Shown here: one piece after another, positions 47,056 through 57,655 of the stretch
Layout of the letters: every line of letters begins with the position of its first letter
How positions within the stretch are numbered: position 1 is the stretch's first letter
Program-made: the position numbers and the translations under genes
Assembly: GCA_009809945.1 (NCBI GenBank)
Contig: WTPW01000795.1
Coordinates: forward strand, 90,744 to 154,743
Length of the DNA stretch: 64,000 nt
Direction: 5' to 3'
Origin: Gigaspora margarita
Lineage: Eukaryota; Glomeromycota; Glomeromycetes; Diversisporales; Gigasporaceae
The notes under the pieces: model-generated
What the model was told of the DNA's origin: nothing
What the model saw: the letters and a program-made list of their open reading frames with translations, nothing else
Databases searched by the model: none

Positions 47056-48632
47056 TCATTAAAAGTGTTTTTGATATATTTTAAAATAGTTTCATTATTA
47101 GGTTCAATTTTTATGTGCTTTACAAAAGTCTTCAAGAGCTTTATTATATTTTTTTTAAATGATAGTAAGCTGAACCACGAAGAAATAATATAGGCACAAA
47201 ATCTGGTTCAATTGTCAGTGCTTTACTGGAATTAGAAAGAACTTTATTGTACTGTTTTAGTTCAAAATAGATTTTAGCACAATAAAATAATGCAATCACA
47301 TTTTCTGGTAAAATCTCTAGTGCTTTTTCAAAGTCTAAAAATGCATTATAATAAGGCCGTTCGAAGTTGATTCTTTGGTTAACATCACTTTTCCAGGACT
47401 CTCGGGAGGGGGGGAGGGGGATAAAACGAAACGAACATATGAAACGAACATATAAAAATGAACAAAGATGTGCCAATTTGATTGGTTGATTTAAATCAGG
47501 TGACTGGCGAGAGTCATCTAGCGTTTTGATTGGCTGTTCGTTTTCGGAGGGAGGTGGGGGGAGGCTTCAGCTGAGGGGGGGGGGGGGGGATGTTAACCAA
47601 AAAATTAACTTCAAACGGCCTAATGTTTAAAATTTAAATATGCTTTTCCACGGAGAATTAACATATCTGCATTATTTGGTTCTAATTTTAATGCATCATA
47701 AAATCTAAAAATGCTTCGTGAGAATGATTGAGACAATAAAAAGTTTGTCCACGAACAAAAGTGCAGTTGCATTGTTCTATTTCATTTCCAACTCTTATTC
47801 AGATCTCTAATTGCATTACTATACTGATCCAGATAAAAATAAGCACCGCCGCGAAGTGTTAATATAGTTTTATTTTTGGGATTAATTTCTAAAGCTTTAC
47901 TTAAAAACTGGATTGTTTCTTCATACCACTGTAGATTAAAGCAGATTTTTGCTTGAAGAGTCAGTGCATTGGCATGATATGATTTGATTTCTAAAGGCAT
48001 TCTAGAACTATATAAAGCAATATTAGCATCATCATATATTAATACTTTTCCAAGATCATAAAGGGCTTTATAATAATGACCAAGTTTAAAATAAGCTTTT
48101 CCACGATAAGGTAGTGTGGTCACATCAAGTGGATTATATCTCCAATGCTTTGTTTAAATTCAAGAATGCCTTATAAAATTGTCCTAATGATAATAAATTT
48201 CTCCACAAAAAAGATAATGCCGTTAAATTATAAGGATTAATTTCCAATACTTTCTTAATATAAAAGGGTTTCATTGTATTGTTCTAGTGAATAATGTGAT
48301 TCTCCATGGAACAGTAATGTATTTATAAATTTTTGTAGAGCGCTATTAGTGTCAATTTCTGATATAATCTTAAAGTCTAAAAATGCCTCGCCATATTGTT
48401 GAAATTTCAAGTAAATTCTCCACGAAGAGTTAATACATATGTATTATTCGGATTAACTTTTAATGCTTTATTGAAATTTATAAGAGCTTCATTATATCCT
48501 CCTAAGGTAAAGTATGTTTCATCAAGTAAAATAAATGAACTTGTGCTAGTTGGGTCGATTTCCAATGCCTTATTTGCATCCGAAAGCACATTATCATATT
48601 TTCCTAGCTTAAAATAGGTTATTCCACGAAGA
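47056..48632 (-). pseudogene. TPR-repeat array at the N-terminal side of the locus
   Basis: Tetratricopeptide repeats (34 residues; the pattern A-L-x-I-x-P-x-N followed by a helix pair) are readable in open pieces: 48589-48407 (ALEIDPTSTS, ALKVNPNNTYVLTLRGE), 48123-47782 (ALEINPKNKTILTLRGGAYF) and 47361-47144 (ALEILPENVIALFYCAKIYF, ALTIEPDFVPILFLRGSAYY). The last TPR runs into the first Sel1 unit (IKIEPNNETILKYIKN at about 47100), so TPR, SLR and kinase were one reading unit. Several frameshifts and stops separate the pieces, and a TAA-flanked MITE sits inside a TPR motif. TPRs bind partner proteins, often short C-terminal peptides; no partner can be named. The 5' end of the gene is lost at the repeat starting at 48633. 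Confidence 0.75.
47355..47620. mobile_element. TAA-flanked MITE inside the TPR coding region
   Basis: Ends GGCCGTTCGAAGTTGATTCT and, inverted, GGCCGTTTGAAGTTAATTTT, then TTGGTTAACATC in both, with TAA on each side (47352-47354, 47621-47623). Removing the element and one TAA rejoins a TPR (AYLNFK before, HYNAFLDF after). The middle is rich in G-runs (47402-47422, 47548-47590). Confidence 0.85.
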
Positions 48633-49143
48633 ACAATACAAATCTATAACGATCTTGGGATCCAGTGATTGGATTTTAATGATTTTAGGCTCGTTGGAAT
48701 CATCTCATTGAGACAAACATTTTGGTAGTAAAATTATCCAAAACGGATCACTGGTTCAAATTTTATTTAATATTAAATTTTAAAAATTTTTTAAATTTTC
48801 AAAAAATTTTAGCCAATCAAAAGTTATCTACTATTAGGACCTGATAATTTCAGACCCCCTACCCTAAAAAATCAGGTGATAAATGGCGCTCCCCTTAATT
48901 CTAACTTCATGCACTAAGTAAACTTGTCAGCACCAAAAAAATACATATAAGTATATTCAGACTCAGACCAGTCTGCATAAAATTTAGAGCCTGAGTCTGG
49001 TCCGATCCTGGGCCGGACCCATACCGGACCTATTCCGATCCTAGCCGGACCCGAACCGGCCTAATCATATGTTGTTTAAATCCCCCCCCCCAAAAAAAAT
49101 TTTGAACTTGTTATGTTAAACAAAGAATTAAATTCGAGTGGCC
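48633..49143. mobile_element. Repeat X, copy 1 (short)
   Basis: Begins with module M (48650-48780), shares a long direct match with 51290-51560 (TTTTAAAAATTTTTTAAATT, AATTTTAGCCAATCAAA, CAGGTGATAAATGGC), then AATTCTAACTTCATGCACTA, and ends CGAGTGGCC followed by TAA, like repeat X copy 2. A GC-rich stretch at 48985-49060 repeats GGCCGGACCC / CCGGACCTA words. Confidence 0.6.
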
Positions 49144-49286
49144 TAATCTTGACCCTAACCCTAATTTTACTTTACTTTAATATTAATATTGCCTTATTGG
49201 CCGTGACAGTCGCGGGGGGGGGCGACAAATGCGTTTTTTCTTAAAAATATATAAAAATATATACAAAAATTGATTAAATAAAATAC

Positions 49287-50282
49287 CTCGTTTAATATTC
49301 GTTTTTATGAAATTCTTGAGCGCAACAGTATAAGTGGCCTCAGTACTTATAATACTTCTTGTCCAATTCACTCTACATGCAGTCGCAAAACCATCTTTTT
49401 CGATGACTTCAATATTTTTAAACTCGTAAGGAACCCAAATTAATTTATATTCATCATCGTCTAATAACGTTGTTTTATCATCATCAATATCAAGACCTTT
49501 ATATTCTGTTTTGAATATTTCGTAAGGTTTACTCTTATCTATTCGAAACCAATAGTTAGCTCTCTCAATGTCTAGTAGTGTTTTAATAGCCTGTCGATAA
49601 CAATAACCGGCTTCTGATATTTCACTAACACTACCCATCTCTGCAGATTTTTTATAATATTCGAGAATGCCTTCCTTTCGTCCTTTTCGACTCCGATTCC
49701 TTCGAAATAGCAATGTCCAACTTTATTTATTCCATTAGCGTTATCCATCGCTGCAAATTTTTTATAATATTCGAATGCCTTCTTTTCGTCCTTTTCGACT
49801 CCGATTCCATTTCTATAGCAATATCCAATATTAAATATTCTTTATGCCAAGCCATCTCCGCAGATTTTTTAACATATTCGAATGCATTCTTTTCATCCTT
49901 TTCGATCCCGATTCCATTTCTAGAGCAATATCCAACATTGATTATTCCATTAGCATTACCCATCTCTGCGAATTTTTTATAATATTCGAATGCCTTCTTT
50001 TCTTCCTTTTTGCTCCGATTCCTTCAAAATAACAATATTCAACACTAAATATTTCACTAGCATTATCCATCTCTGTAGATTTTTTATAATATTCGGATGC
50101 CTTCTTTTCATCCTTTTCGACTCCGATTCCTTCGGAATAGCAATGTCCAACATTATTTATTCCATTAGCATTACCCATCTCTGCAGATTTTTTTTTAAAT
50201 TTTCGAATGCATTCTTTTCGTCCTTTTCGACTCCGATTCCTTCATCAAAGCGAAATCCATCATTAAACATTCCATTAACATC
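49287..50282 (-). pseudogene. Sel1-repeat/kinase N-lobe fragment
   Basis: Minus strand: an acceptor-like TTTTTCTAG lies just before 50282, then about six Sel1 units (108-bp DNA period, 50185 to 49636) with frameshifts, then a linker RANYWFRIDKSKPYEIFKTE and a kinase N-lobe. The ATP loop is degenerate: IEVIEKDGFATACRVNW where the sister gene has IGSGGFATVYRANW, so two glycines and the conserved V-Y are gone. The lysine strand (V-A-L-K-N-F) remains. The exon ends at a GTATTTTATTTAAT donor (49286), but the intron runs into repeat DNA near 49225 and no second exon follows on this strand. It is non-functional as a kinase. Confidence 0.75.
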
Positions 50283-50924
50283 CTAGAAAAATTGTGTGCA
50301 TAGTTACATCATTTTTCAAACAGCTATAATTGGTGGTTGACGTATCGGTGTACAGTACTTTACATTCTTTTTCTACAATCGTGCTGCAAAATGAGATGCA
50401 TGTGCAGATGCGAGTTGTACTGTAGTCTAGTCGGTCGGACTTTTCACTATTCAGAAAGATAATTTAAGCTTTTGTAACACCCTTTCACATTATTAAGAAT
50501 ATGAAAATAGGATCTTTAGATTCCGCACTATACGTCATAAGATAAATGCTTGTTTAGATAATCAATCGTTTTTTGGAGCATTTTTACAAACAATTTTAAT
50601 TTCTTTGATAGGAAACATTCGCAAAAACATTTCATTAAATAAGTTAATAAATTTCAAGATAAAAGTTCAAAGTTTTAAGCATTCTCACATCATATGTAAG
50701 CATAGGATTATTTAATCAATGACTTTCTACATTGAAAAATATAATATCTTTAATTCTATTAATGATGTGCATGACAATGACATTACTCTTGGGTTTTCTT
50801 ATTTGAAATTGGGTCTTTATGTTGACTCACTTGAGCAATTTGGTTTTATTTTAAAAGTCAACTCTAACTATTTGCTTTAATTATATTAGCTTTGTATATA
50901 TTAATTAAAGATCTTATAAAATTT
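50283..50924. other. Upstream region of the SLR fragment
   Basis: On the minus strand this should hold the first intron and first exon of the SLR fragment. I see no clear start exon. 50300-50460 has more balanced base composition than its surroundings. Confidence 0.35.
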
Positions 50925-51235
50925 AACATTGAATAACTTGTGAACCAGTGATCTGTTTTAGATGATTTTACTACCAAAATGCTCGTCTCAGTGAGACGAT
51001 TCTAATGAATCCAAAATCGTTAAATTCTGATCACGGGATTCCAAGATCATTATAGATTTGTGTTATTTTGAATTGATTTTTATATATTAAAATAACACAA
51101 ATCTATACCGATCTTGGGATCCTGTGATCAGAATTTAACAATTTTAGGTTCATTAGAATTGTCTCACTGAGACGAGCATTTTGGTAGTAAAATCATCCAA
51201 AACGGATCATTGGTTCATAAGTTATTCAATGTTAA
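50925..51235. repeat. Module M inverted pair
   Basis: A reverse copy (50925-51055) and a forward copy (51105-51230) face each other around a short AT-rich centre (CACAAATCTATA at the inner edges). Core words AATGCTCGTCTCAGTGAGAC and GTCTCACTGAGACGAGCATT. Confidence 0.85.
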
Positions 51236-51289
51236 AGTTTATAAGATCTTTAATAATAATTTTTAATATATACAAAGCTAATATAATAG

Positions 51290-53159
51290 CAATACAAATC
51301 TATAATGATCTTGGGATCCAGTGATTGGATTTTAATAATTTTAGGCTCTTGGAATCGTCTCATTGAGACAAACATTTTGGCAGTAAAATCATCCAAAACG
51401 GTTCACTGGTTCAAATTTTATTTAATATTAAATTTTAAAATTTTTTTAAATTTTTAAAAAATTTTAGCCAATCAAATTGCAGTATTTATGATCAGATAGG
51501 GGGGGAGGGGGGTAGCCTCTTAGTAGCAAAATATCAGCTGATAAATGGCCCTCCCCTAATTAGTTAAATTTTATGAATCATAAAATTTTATAGAATTTTA
51601 TTAATAAAATTTTATAAAATCTTAAAATACACAAATTTTTATTAATTAATTCTAACTTTGTGCACTAAGTAAACATATTTAGCACCTAAAAATGCATCAA
51701 ATCGGCAGTGTTATTTTTATTTTACTTAAAATTTGGAGAATAGATGCATAATTTTGGATTTTTGATCAAAAAACGTCAAATTTAAGCATCTTTTCTCCAA
51801 ATTTCAAGTAAAATAAAATCAATTCTGCTGATTTAATGTATTTTTAGGTTCTAAATAAGTTTATTTAGTGCATTGAGTTAGTAAAATTTTGTGAATTATA
51901 AAATTTTATAGAATTTTATTAATAAACTTCTATAAAATCTTATAATACACAAATTTTTACTGATTAATTCTAACTTAATGCACTAAGTAAACTTGTACAG
52001 CACCTAAAAATACATCAAATCAGCAGAGTTATTTTTATTTTACTTGAAATTTGGAGAATAGATGCATAATTTTGGATTTTTGATTAAAAAAGTCAAATTT
52101 AAGCATCTTTTCTCCAAATTTCAAGTAAAATAAAACCAATTCTACCAATTTAATGTATTTTTAGGTTCTAAATAAGTTTATTTAGTGCATGAAGTTAGAA
52201 TAATTAGTAAAATTTTGTGAATCATAAAATTTTATAGAATTTTATTAATAAAATTCTATAAAATCTTATGATTCACAAACTTTTACTAATTAATTCTAAC
52301 TTAATGCACTAAATAAACTTGTACGTCACCTAAAAATATATCAAATTGGTAGAGTTATTTTTATTTTACTTGAAATTTTGAGAATAGATGCTTAAATTTG
52401 GATTTTAGATCAAAAAAGTCAAATTTATGCATCTTTTCTCCAAATTTCAGGTAAAATAAAACCAATTCTGCTAATTTAATGTATTTTTAAGTTCTAAATA
52501 AGTTTATTTAGTGCATGGAGTTAGAATAAATTAGTAAAAGTTTGTGAATCATAAAATTTTATAGAATTTATTAATAAAATTCTATAAAATCTTATGATTC
52601 ACAAACTTTTACTGATTAATTCTAACTTAATTCACTAGGTAAACTTGTTCAGAGCCTAAAAATACATTAAATCAATAGTATTGTTTTTATTTTACTTGAA
52701 ATTTGAAGAAAAGTTGCTTAAATATAACTTTTTTGATTGAAAATCCAAAATTATGCATCTATTCCCAAATTTCAAGGAAAATAAAAATAAATCAACTAAA
52801 TTGATGTATTTTTAAGTGCTGAACATGTTTACTTAGTGCATAAATTAGAATTAATTAATAAAAATTTGTGTATTTTAAGATTTTATAAAATTTTATTAAT
52901 AAAATTCTATAAAATCTTATGATTCATAACATTTTACTAATTAATTCTAACTAACTTATATAATGTTCCTAGGTTTAGCATGACTGCATCACACAGCTAC
53001 TCTAATTTTAGTGATCTTTCTATAAGGTTTCATTTTAGTAATATGAAAAGTGAAATTTGAATCTAAGTGTTATACATATATATATGTTGCTTAACTCCCC
53101 CCATAATTTGCTCAATCAAGAGAGGGGTATGTTAAACATAAATTTAAATTGGAGTGGCC
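51290..53159. mobile_element. Repeat X, copy 2 (long), with hairpin array
   Basis: Starts with a forward module M (51300-51420), continues as in copy 1, contains the four-unit hairpin array 51651-52945, and ends TTAAATTGGAGTGGCC followed by TTAA. Its end word resembles the TIR of 47355-47620, suggesting TAA-target elements of one group. The left terminus was not found. Confidence 0.55.
51651..52945. repeat. Satellite-like array of four 318-326-bp hairpin units
   Basis: TCTAACTTAATGCACTAA-type unit starts at 51651, 51969, 52295 and 52621, with a final partial start at 52946. Each unit is itself an inverted repeat: CACTAAGTAAACTTG...CACCTAAAAATACAT against ATGTATTTTTAGGTTCTAAA, and TTTTACTTGAAATTTGGAGA against TCTCCAAATTTCAAGTAAAA. 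The links between units form a second palindrome (AAAATTTTATAGAATTTTAT / ATAAAATTCTATAAAAT). Confidence 0.85.
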
Positions 53160-53252
53160 TTAATACAGAATTGCGAGAGGATCATTTTTTATTAGAAGTG
53201 CAATAGGTATTATTTTAGTAAATTTTTGAGTTATAAATAAACCTGTGACAAA

Positions 53253-53278
53253 TATTCATGTCACAGGGGCAACAAATA
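53253..53278. repeat. Short perfect hairpin beside the kinase fragment
   Basis: CCTGTGACA ... TGTCACAGG with a short loop, immediately before GGGGCAACAAATAC. Confidence 0.7.
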
Positions 53279-53323
53279 CATTCCTCCTATTTTTAATTAA
53301 AAATAATATTTTTAAAATATGAG

Positions 53324-53607
53324 AAATTGAAGTTGAAAATCCATCATTTATAAAATGTTACGGTGCATCAAGAAATGGGAATAGAAATTATATATTCTTG
53401 TTTTAAGTTATGCAGAATGGGATCCTTGCGTCAAAATCTTCAATCTATATCATAAATGAGATAAAAAGATAAATTAAACTTGTTTTTAGCATAACTTTTA
53501 ATCTCAAATCAATTCATTCCCAAAGAATCGCTTATCGAGACTTGCATAGCGATAATATTTTGCAAAATAATTTGTATAGCGCATACATTGTGGACCTCTT
53601 GTTGTAA
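53324..53607 (+). pseudogene. Kinase second-exon fragment
   Basis: After an intron 3' part (TTTTTAATTAAAAATAATAT, also found in the intron of the 43569-44550 kinase) the plus strand reads EIEVENPSFIKCYGASRNGN, a broken GSLRQNLQ region, then IAYRDLHSDNILQNNLYSAY and VDLLL, ending at TAA 53607. The catalytic D is present, but the DLG motif has become DLL and the rest of the C-lobe is missing. Stops and frameshifts occur between the pieces. It matches the part missing from the 49287-50282 fragment but is on the other strand. Confidence 0.75.
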
Positions 53608-54600
53608 ACAACTTTATTTTACATAGCATAAGCTCTGCATTCAAAACTTCTCTGGTTTAACAGATATAGACCAATAGTCACACTAACTATACTTCAGAGA
53701 CTTGATAGTATGCTAGTATATTCTGGCAAAAAATACTCTAACATATATCTGATATATTAACAAGAAAGTGATTTTATAGAATAGATCTGAGTTTAGGCTT
53801 CTGATTCAAAATATTTTTACCTTTGTACTTTAAAATGTATTCACATAATAGTTAATGGGTTGTTGTTTAACTAATCACATTTCATTTCTACTAGTTGAGG
53901 ACTTATTAAAAATTTTATAAATAAATGCTATTAATACAGCTGTGTTAATTCTCTGATTTATTTTTTTAGATGCGTTAACACATAAAAATAATAAATGTTG
54001 CAAATCAGTCACATCAGCCCAGCAAATCATATCAGATAGTCTCAAAACATCATTTTCAAAACAAGATACTTCAAAAGTTTTTGGTATAAAAGGAAAAAAT
54101 ATAGACTATTCAAAAATATGAAATAATAGAAATTTTTTGTTATAATAAAGAATATCACTTGTATTATGTTAGCTTAGAAAATCTGCAAAACATATAACTA
54201 CCAGGGATATGTAAAATTTTGGAAACAAAATTTTCCAAATTTTTACACCTAATCCAAAGATTTCTAAACTTTTGCATTTACCCAAAATTTTTTAAATTTT
54301 TGCCCGATTTTTAAGGGCACATGTGATCTGACCAATACAAATAGGTCTTTATGCATATAGTTTAACCAATAAGATTGTGTTTGTGAATCATCCAAGTGTC
54401 ACCACCCTAAAAAATTTCTAAATTAAAAATCCAAGATCAGGTGTAACATAAAGTCAAAACAAAAATACTCAACCTTAATCCTAATGCTGGTAGCCGCTAG
54501 GGCCTTAGCGCAAAATTATTATGCATGCAGGGGAAATTATCATAAAATCTTTCTATATCACTTTATTTTCAAAACTTTAACAGTTTGAAATTTTTTATTA
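53608..54600. other. Intergenic, with dispersed repeat
   Basis: 54025-54185 is the inverted partner of 43015-43165. The remainder is AT-rich with no coding signal. Confidence 0.5.
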
Positions 54601-54885
54601 CAGCTGATTTGAAAATTAGTGGGACAGTATAGTTTTTTGATAATATAATTTTCAGCTGATATATTATTCAGTATTATTTGTTTTGAGTTTCAGACTGATC
54701 CGGGATGGTTTATTACAAAACATCCTGGATCAGTCCAAAAATCAAAACAAGCAGATACCATGATAAGATATCAGCATTATCAAAAAACTATACTGTTATT
54801 ACTGAAAAATACGAAAAATAATGACCAAAATTTGGATGATCATCACAAAAATTTATTACTGTCCCACTAGTTTTCAAATCAGCTG
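54601..54885. mobile_element. TA-flanked MITE with strong inner hairpin
   Basis: TIR CAGCTGATTTGAAAATTAGT (then GGGACAGTA) and the inverse of the right end CAGCTGATTTGAAAACTAGT (then GGGACAGTA); TA outside (54599-54600, 54886-54887). The inner hairpin 54693-54735 pairs GACTGATCCGGGATG with CATCCTGGATCAGTC. Confidence 0.85.
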
Positions 54886-55267
54886 TAATATATTAAACAG
54901 TATTGTTCTATCAATGTAGTAACTGGCAACAAAATTATTTATTTGTGAGTGCAAATAATGAGTTTTGATATATAAAATCTTTTTTTAAAATTTTGAGTAT
55001 TAAAAATTTTTTATAAAATTTTCCAATTCTGAAATTTCGCAGAAAATTTATCAAAATTTTTTATTTGCGTATATCTATCAGCTTTAATCCATGCTTAGAT
55101 AATTTTTAGTAGAAATTTTTTTTTTGTTCGTGTGTTTAAAAAAAAAATACTATACTGTATAAATTAACTCTTGTACTTTTGCGAGAGAACTGGCAAAATT
55201 ATAAGTATAAACTTGATGTGTATAGTGTTTCGATCCTAAATCTAAAATCTGGATTCTATTTTAGATG

Positions 55268-55846
55268 CAAAACTTACATTTTTGATACTCCTGTACTTAC
55301 TTTTTTGATACACCTAAATTTACTTACTTTTTTGAAATATAACGATTTTAAATAAGTCACATGAACACTACACTTAAATTGGCCAATGGAATTGCAGGTA
55401 AGATATTACAAAACATTATAAAAAAATATGGTTTTTTTTTTTAATTTTTTATTGTTAACCTTACTTGGATTTTAGTGGATCAGTATATCGGGTAAAAAAA
55501 TTTTCGCGATTTTTTAGTTTTTTAAAAAACTGTAAAAATCACAAAAATTTTTACTCATATCTTGTAATACACTAAACCAATTTTAATGATTTTACTACTA
55601 TTGGAATAGTAATTTTCTTCTCTACAACTTTAATTAGAAATTTAAATAATAATGAATAATAAAAAAATTAATTCTGATTAAAAAAATTTTAAGCCTTTTA
55701 TTAGAATGTTAGCTGCAATTCCATTGGTAGATTTTAATCATAGTGGTCATGTGACATTTTTAAAACTGTCATATCTCTAAAATTTTTCAGGTACATTTAG
55801 GTGTATCAAAAAAGCAAGTACAGGAGTATCAAAAACGTAAGTTTTG
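55268..55846. mobile_element. Foldback element with 55-bp arms
   Basis: Left arm CAAAACTTACATTTTTGATA, then CTCCTGTACTTACTTTTTTG, then ATACACCTAAATTTAC; the right arm is the inverse with about three differences. The middle carries ATTGGCCAATGGAATTGCAG and an inverted partner near 55718. Confidence 0.8.
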
Positions 55847-56017
55847 ATATAGCACATTTTTATTGTCTGTATTTTTATTGGTAAGAGATCACATGATACT
55901 GGAAAATCGGTAAAAAATTTAGAAAAATTTGTAAAATGCAAAAATTTGGAAATATCAAATTTGACCAAAATTTTGAAAAAATTTATACCAAAATTTTCTG
56001 GGTTCCTGATTCATATC

Positions 56018-56317
56018 CAGTGTTGGCATTTGGACTATGTCCAATAAAAATTTTATTTGGACATGGACAAATATGGACATGGACTAATCCAATAGTGTTC
56101 ATGTCTATATCTTTTCTTTGTTGAAATTTTCAGAATATTCTGGACTTTCACCCAAGTTTTTGTTTTATGTTCAGAATATTTCAGAGCTGTAGTCTATGCA
56201 CTTTATTTGCACTAAGTGTCTTATGTCCAATAGAATAATATGGACAATATGAACATAGTCCATAAGTGTCCATGTCCAATAGTCCATATTGTCCATGTCT
56301 ATATTTTGCCAACTCTG
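56018..56317. mobile_element. Possible hAT-like MITE
   Basis: TIR CAGTGTTGGCA and, inverted, CAGAGTTGGCA, with repeated GGACATGGAC/GTCCATGTCC words in both halves. Candidate 8-bp flanks are only partly alike (TTCATATC / GTTATATA), so the class is uncertain. Confidence 0.55.
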
Positions 56318-57182
56318 GTTATATAATATAAAAAAAATCTAAATAATATTTTTATTTATTTTGTTACTAATACTATATATTTTAGTTATTTAAAAATTTT
56401 TATTTATTAAAATTATTTAGCTAAAATAAAATTACATTCAGCTTTTCTATAGAACAATTTGGGACTAATATATTAAATAAGCATATTTTTATCACATTAC
56501 ATTATTTTTTTAGATATAGATTAGGTATAGCACATATTTGCAATAGCATAATCTGCACATAAATCTGATTTTATTGCAAAAGCACATGCGAAAGCATCTT
56601 TGCATATCAGGATTATTTTCATATTAATATGGCATATTTATGCATAAAATGGCTGGTATTAAAGATATAGCAATATTAAATAGAATATCAGAATGTTTTG
56701 GGATAAAGATAGTCAATGAACACAAAACACGAGCATGATTTTTGAAGGTATTGTAATACTAATGGGTCTAGTATGCACTTACGATAAAACTTACAATCTT
56801 AATGATTGCATATTCTTGTCTGATTTGCATAATTAGCAGCATATTTATAAAAAATTTATAACATAAATCAAATTGTAAAACAGGCAGAAAGGATTTGGAG
56901 TTTGCTGTGGCAGAAGATGGTGATCCCTAGGTATAGATCTTCAAGTCTCAAGTTTGCACAATTTTATCAAAACAATATTATAAGTGGTTATAGTTTAAAT
57001 CACAAATATATAAAAAGATTTTTTATTGGTTTCTTAATTCACATAGTAAAAATAAAAAATCTTATTAAAATTTTTTTTATGCCTTGTTTGTTTCCTTTTT
57101 GTGAATTAATTTTGGTTGTATTAAAATTTCTTTATGCCTTATTTGTTTTCTTGTCTTGTGAATTAAGTTTGGTTGTATCTAA
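56318..57182. other. AT-rich stretch without recognised gene
   Basis: GTGAATTAA.TTTGGTTGTAT occurs twice directly (about 57101 and 57158) before an A-run. Confidence 0.4.
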
Positions 57183-57364
57183 AAAAAAAAAAAGTGCATT
57201 AGCACATACATAGTGAGGAGCATTAAGCTTTAAAATGGGTTTGGGAAAACCTGGAACATGGACTCCAGAAACTGATTGAGGTATAAACAGCTAGGTGTAT
57301 TTCTCTTACCACCCTCACTGCTACTTTCCTGTCTCAGAAGCTCAAACTCACCTTAGCAGATCCA
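57183..57364. repeat. Long-unit repeat, truncated copy
   Basis: Starts after an A-run with GTGCATTAGCACATACATAG and matches 57436-57600 and 63241-63410 in the same orientation. The small minus-strand ORFs across these (with MRVVKGIPLAV) are shared but unidentified. Confidence 0.7.
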
Positions 57365-57655
57365 TAAAGAAAGAATTACAAATGCTCTTCTTATTGTCTT
57401 GTAAATTAATTTTGGTTATATCTAAAAAAAAAAAAAAAAGTGTGTTAGCACATACATAGTGAGGAGCATCAACCTTTAAGACAGTTTGTGAAAGCCTAGA
57501 ACATGGACTCCAGAAACTGATCAAGGTACAAACAGCTAGGGGTATTCCTTTTACCACCCTCACTGCTACTTTTCCTCAAAACCTACCTTAGCAAATCCAT
57601 CAAAAAAGAATCACGAATACTCATTAGCCTGCAAATATTTAACACAAGTAGAAAT

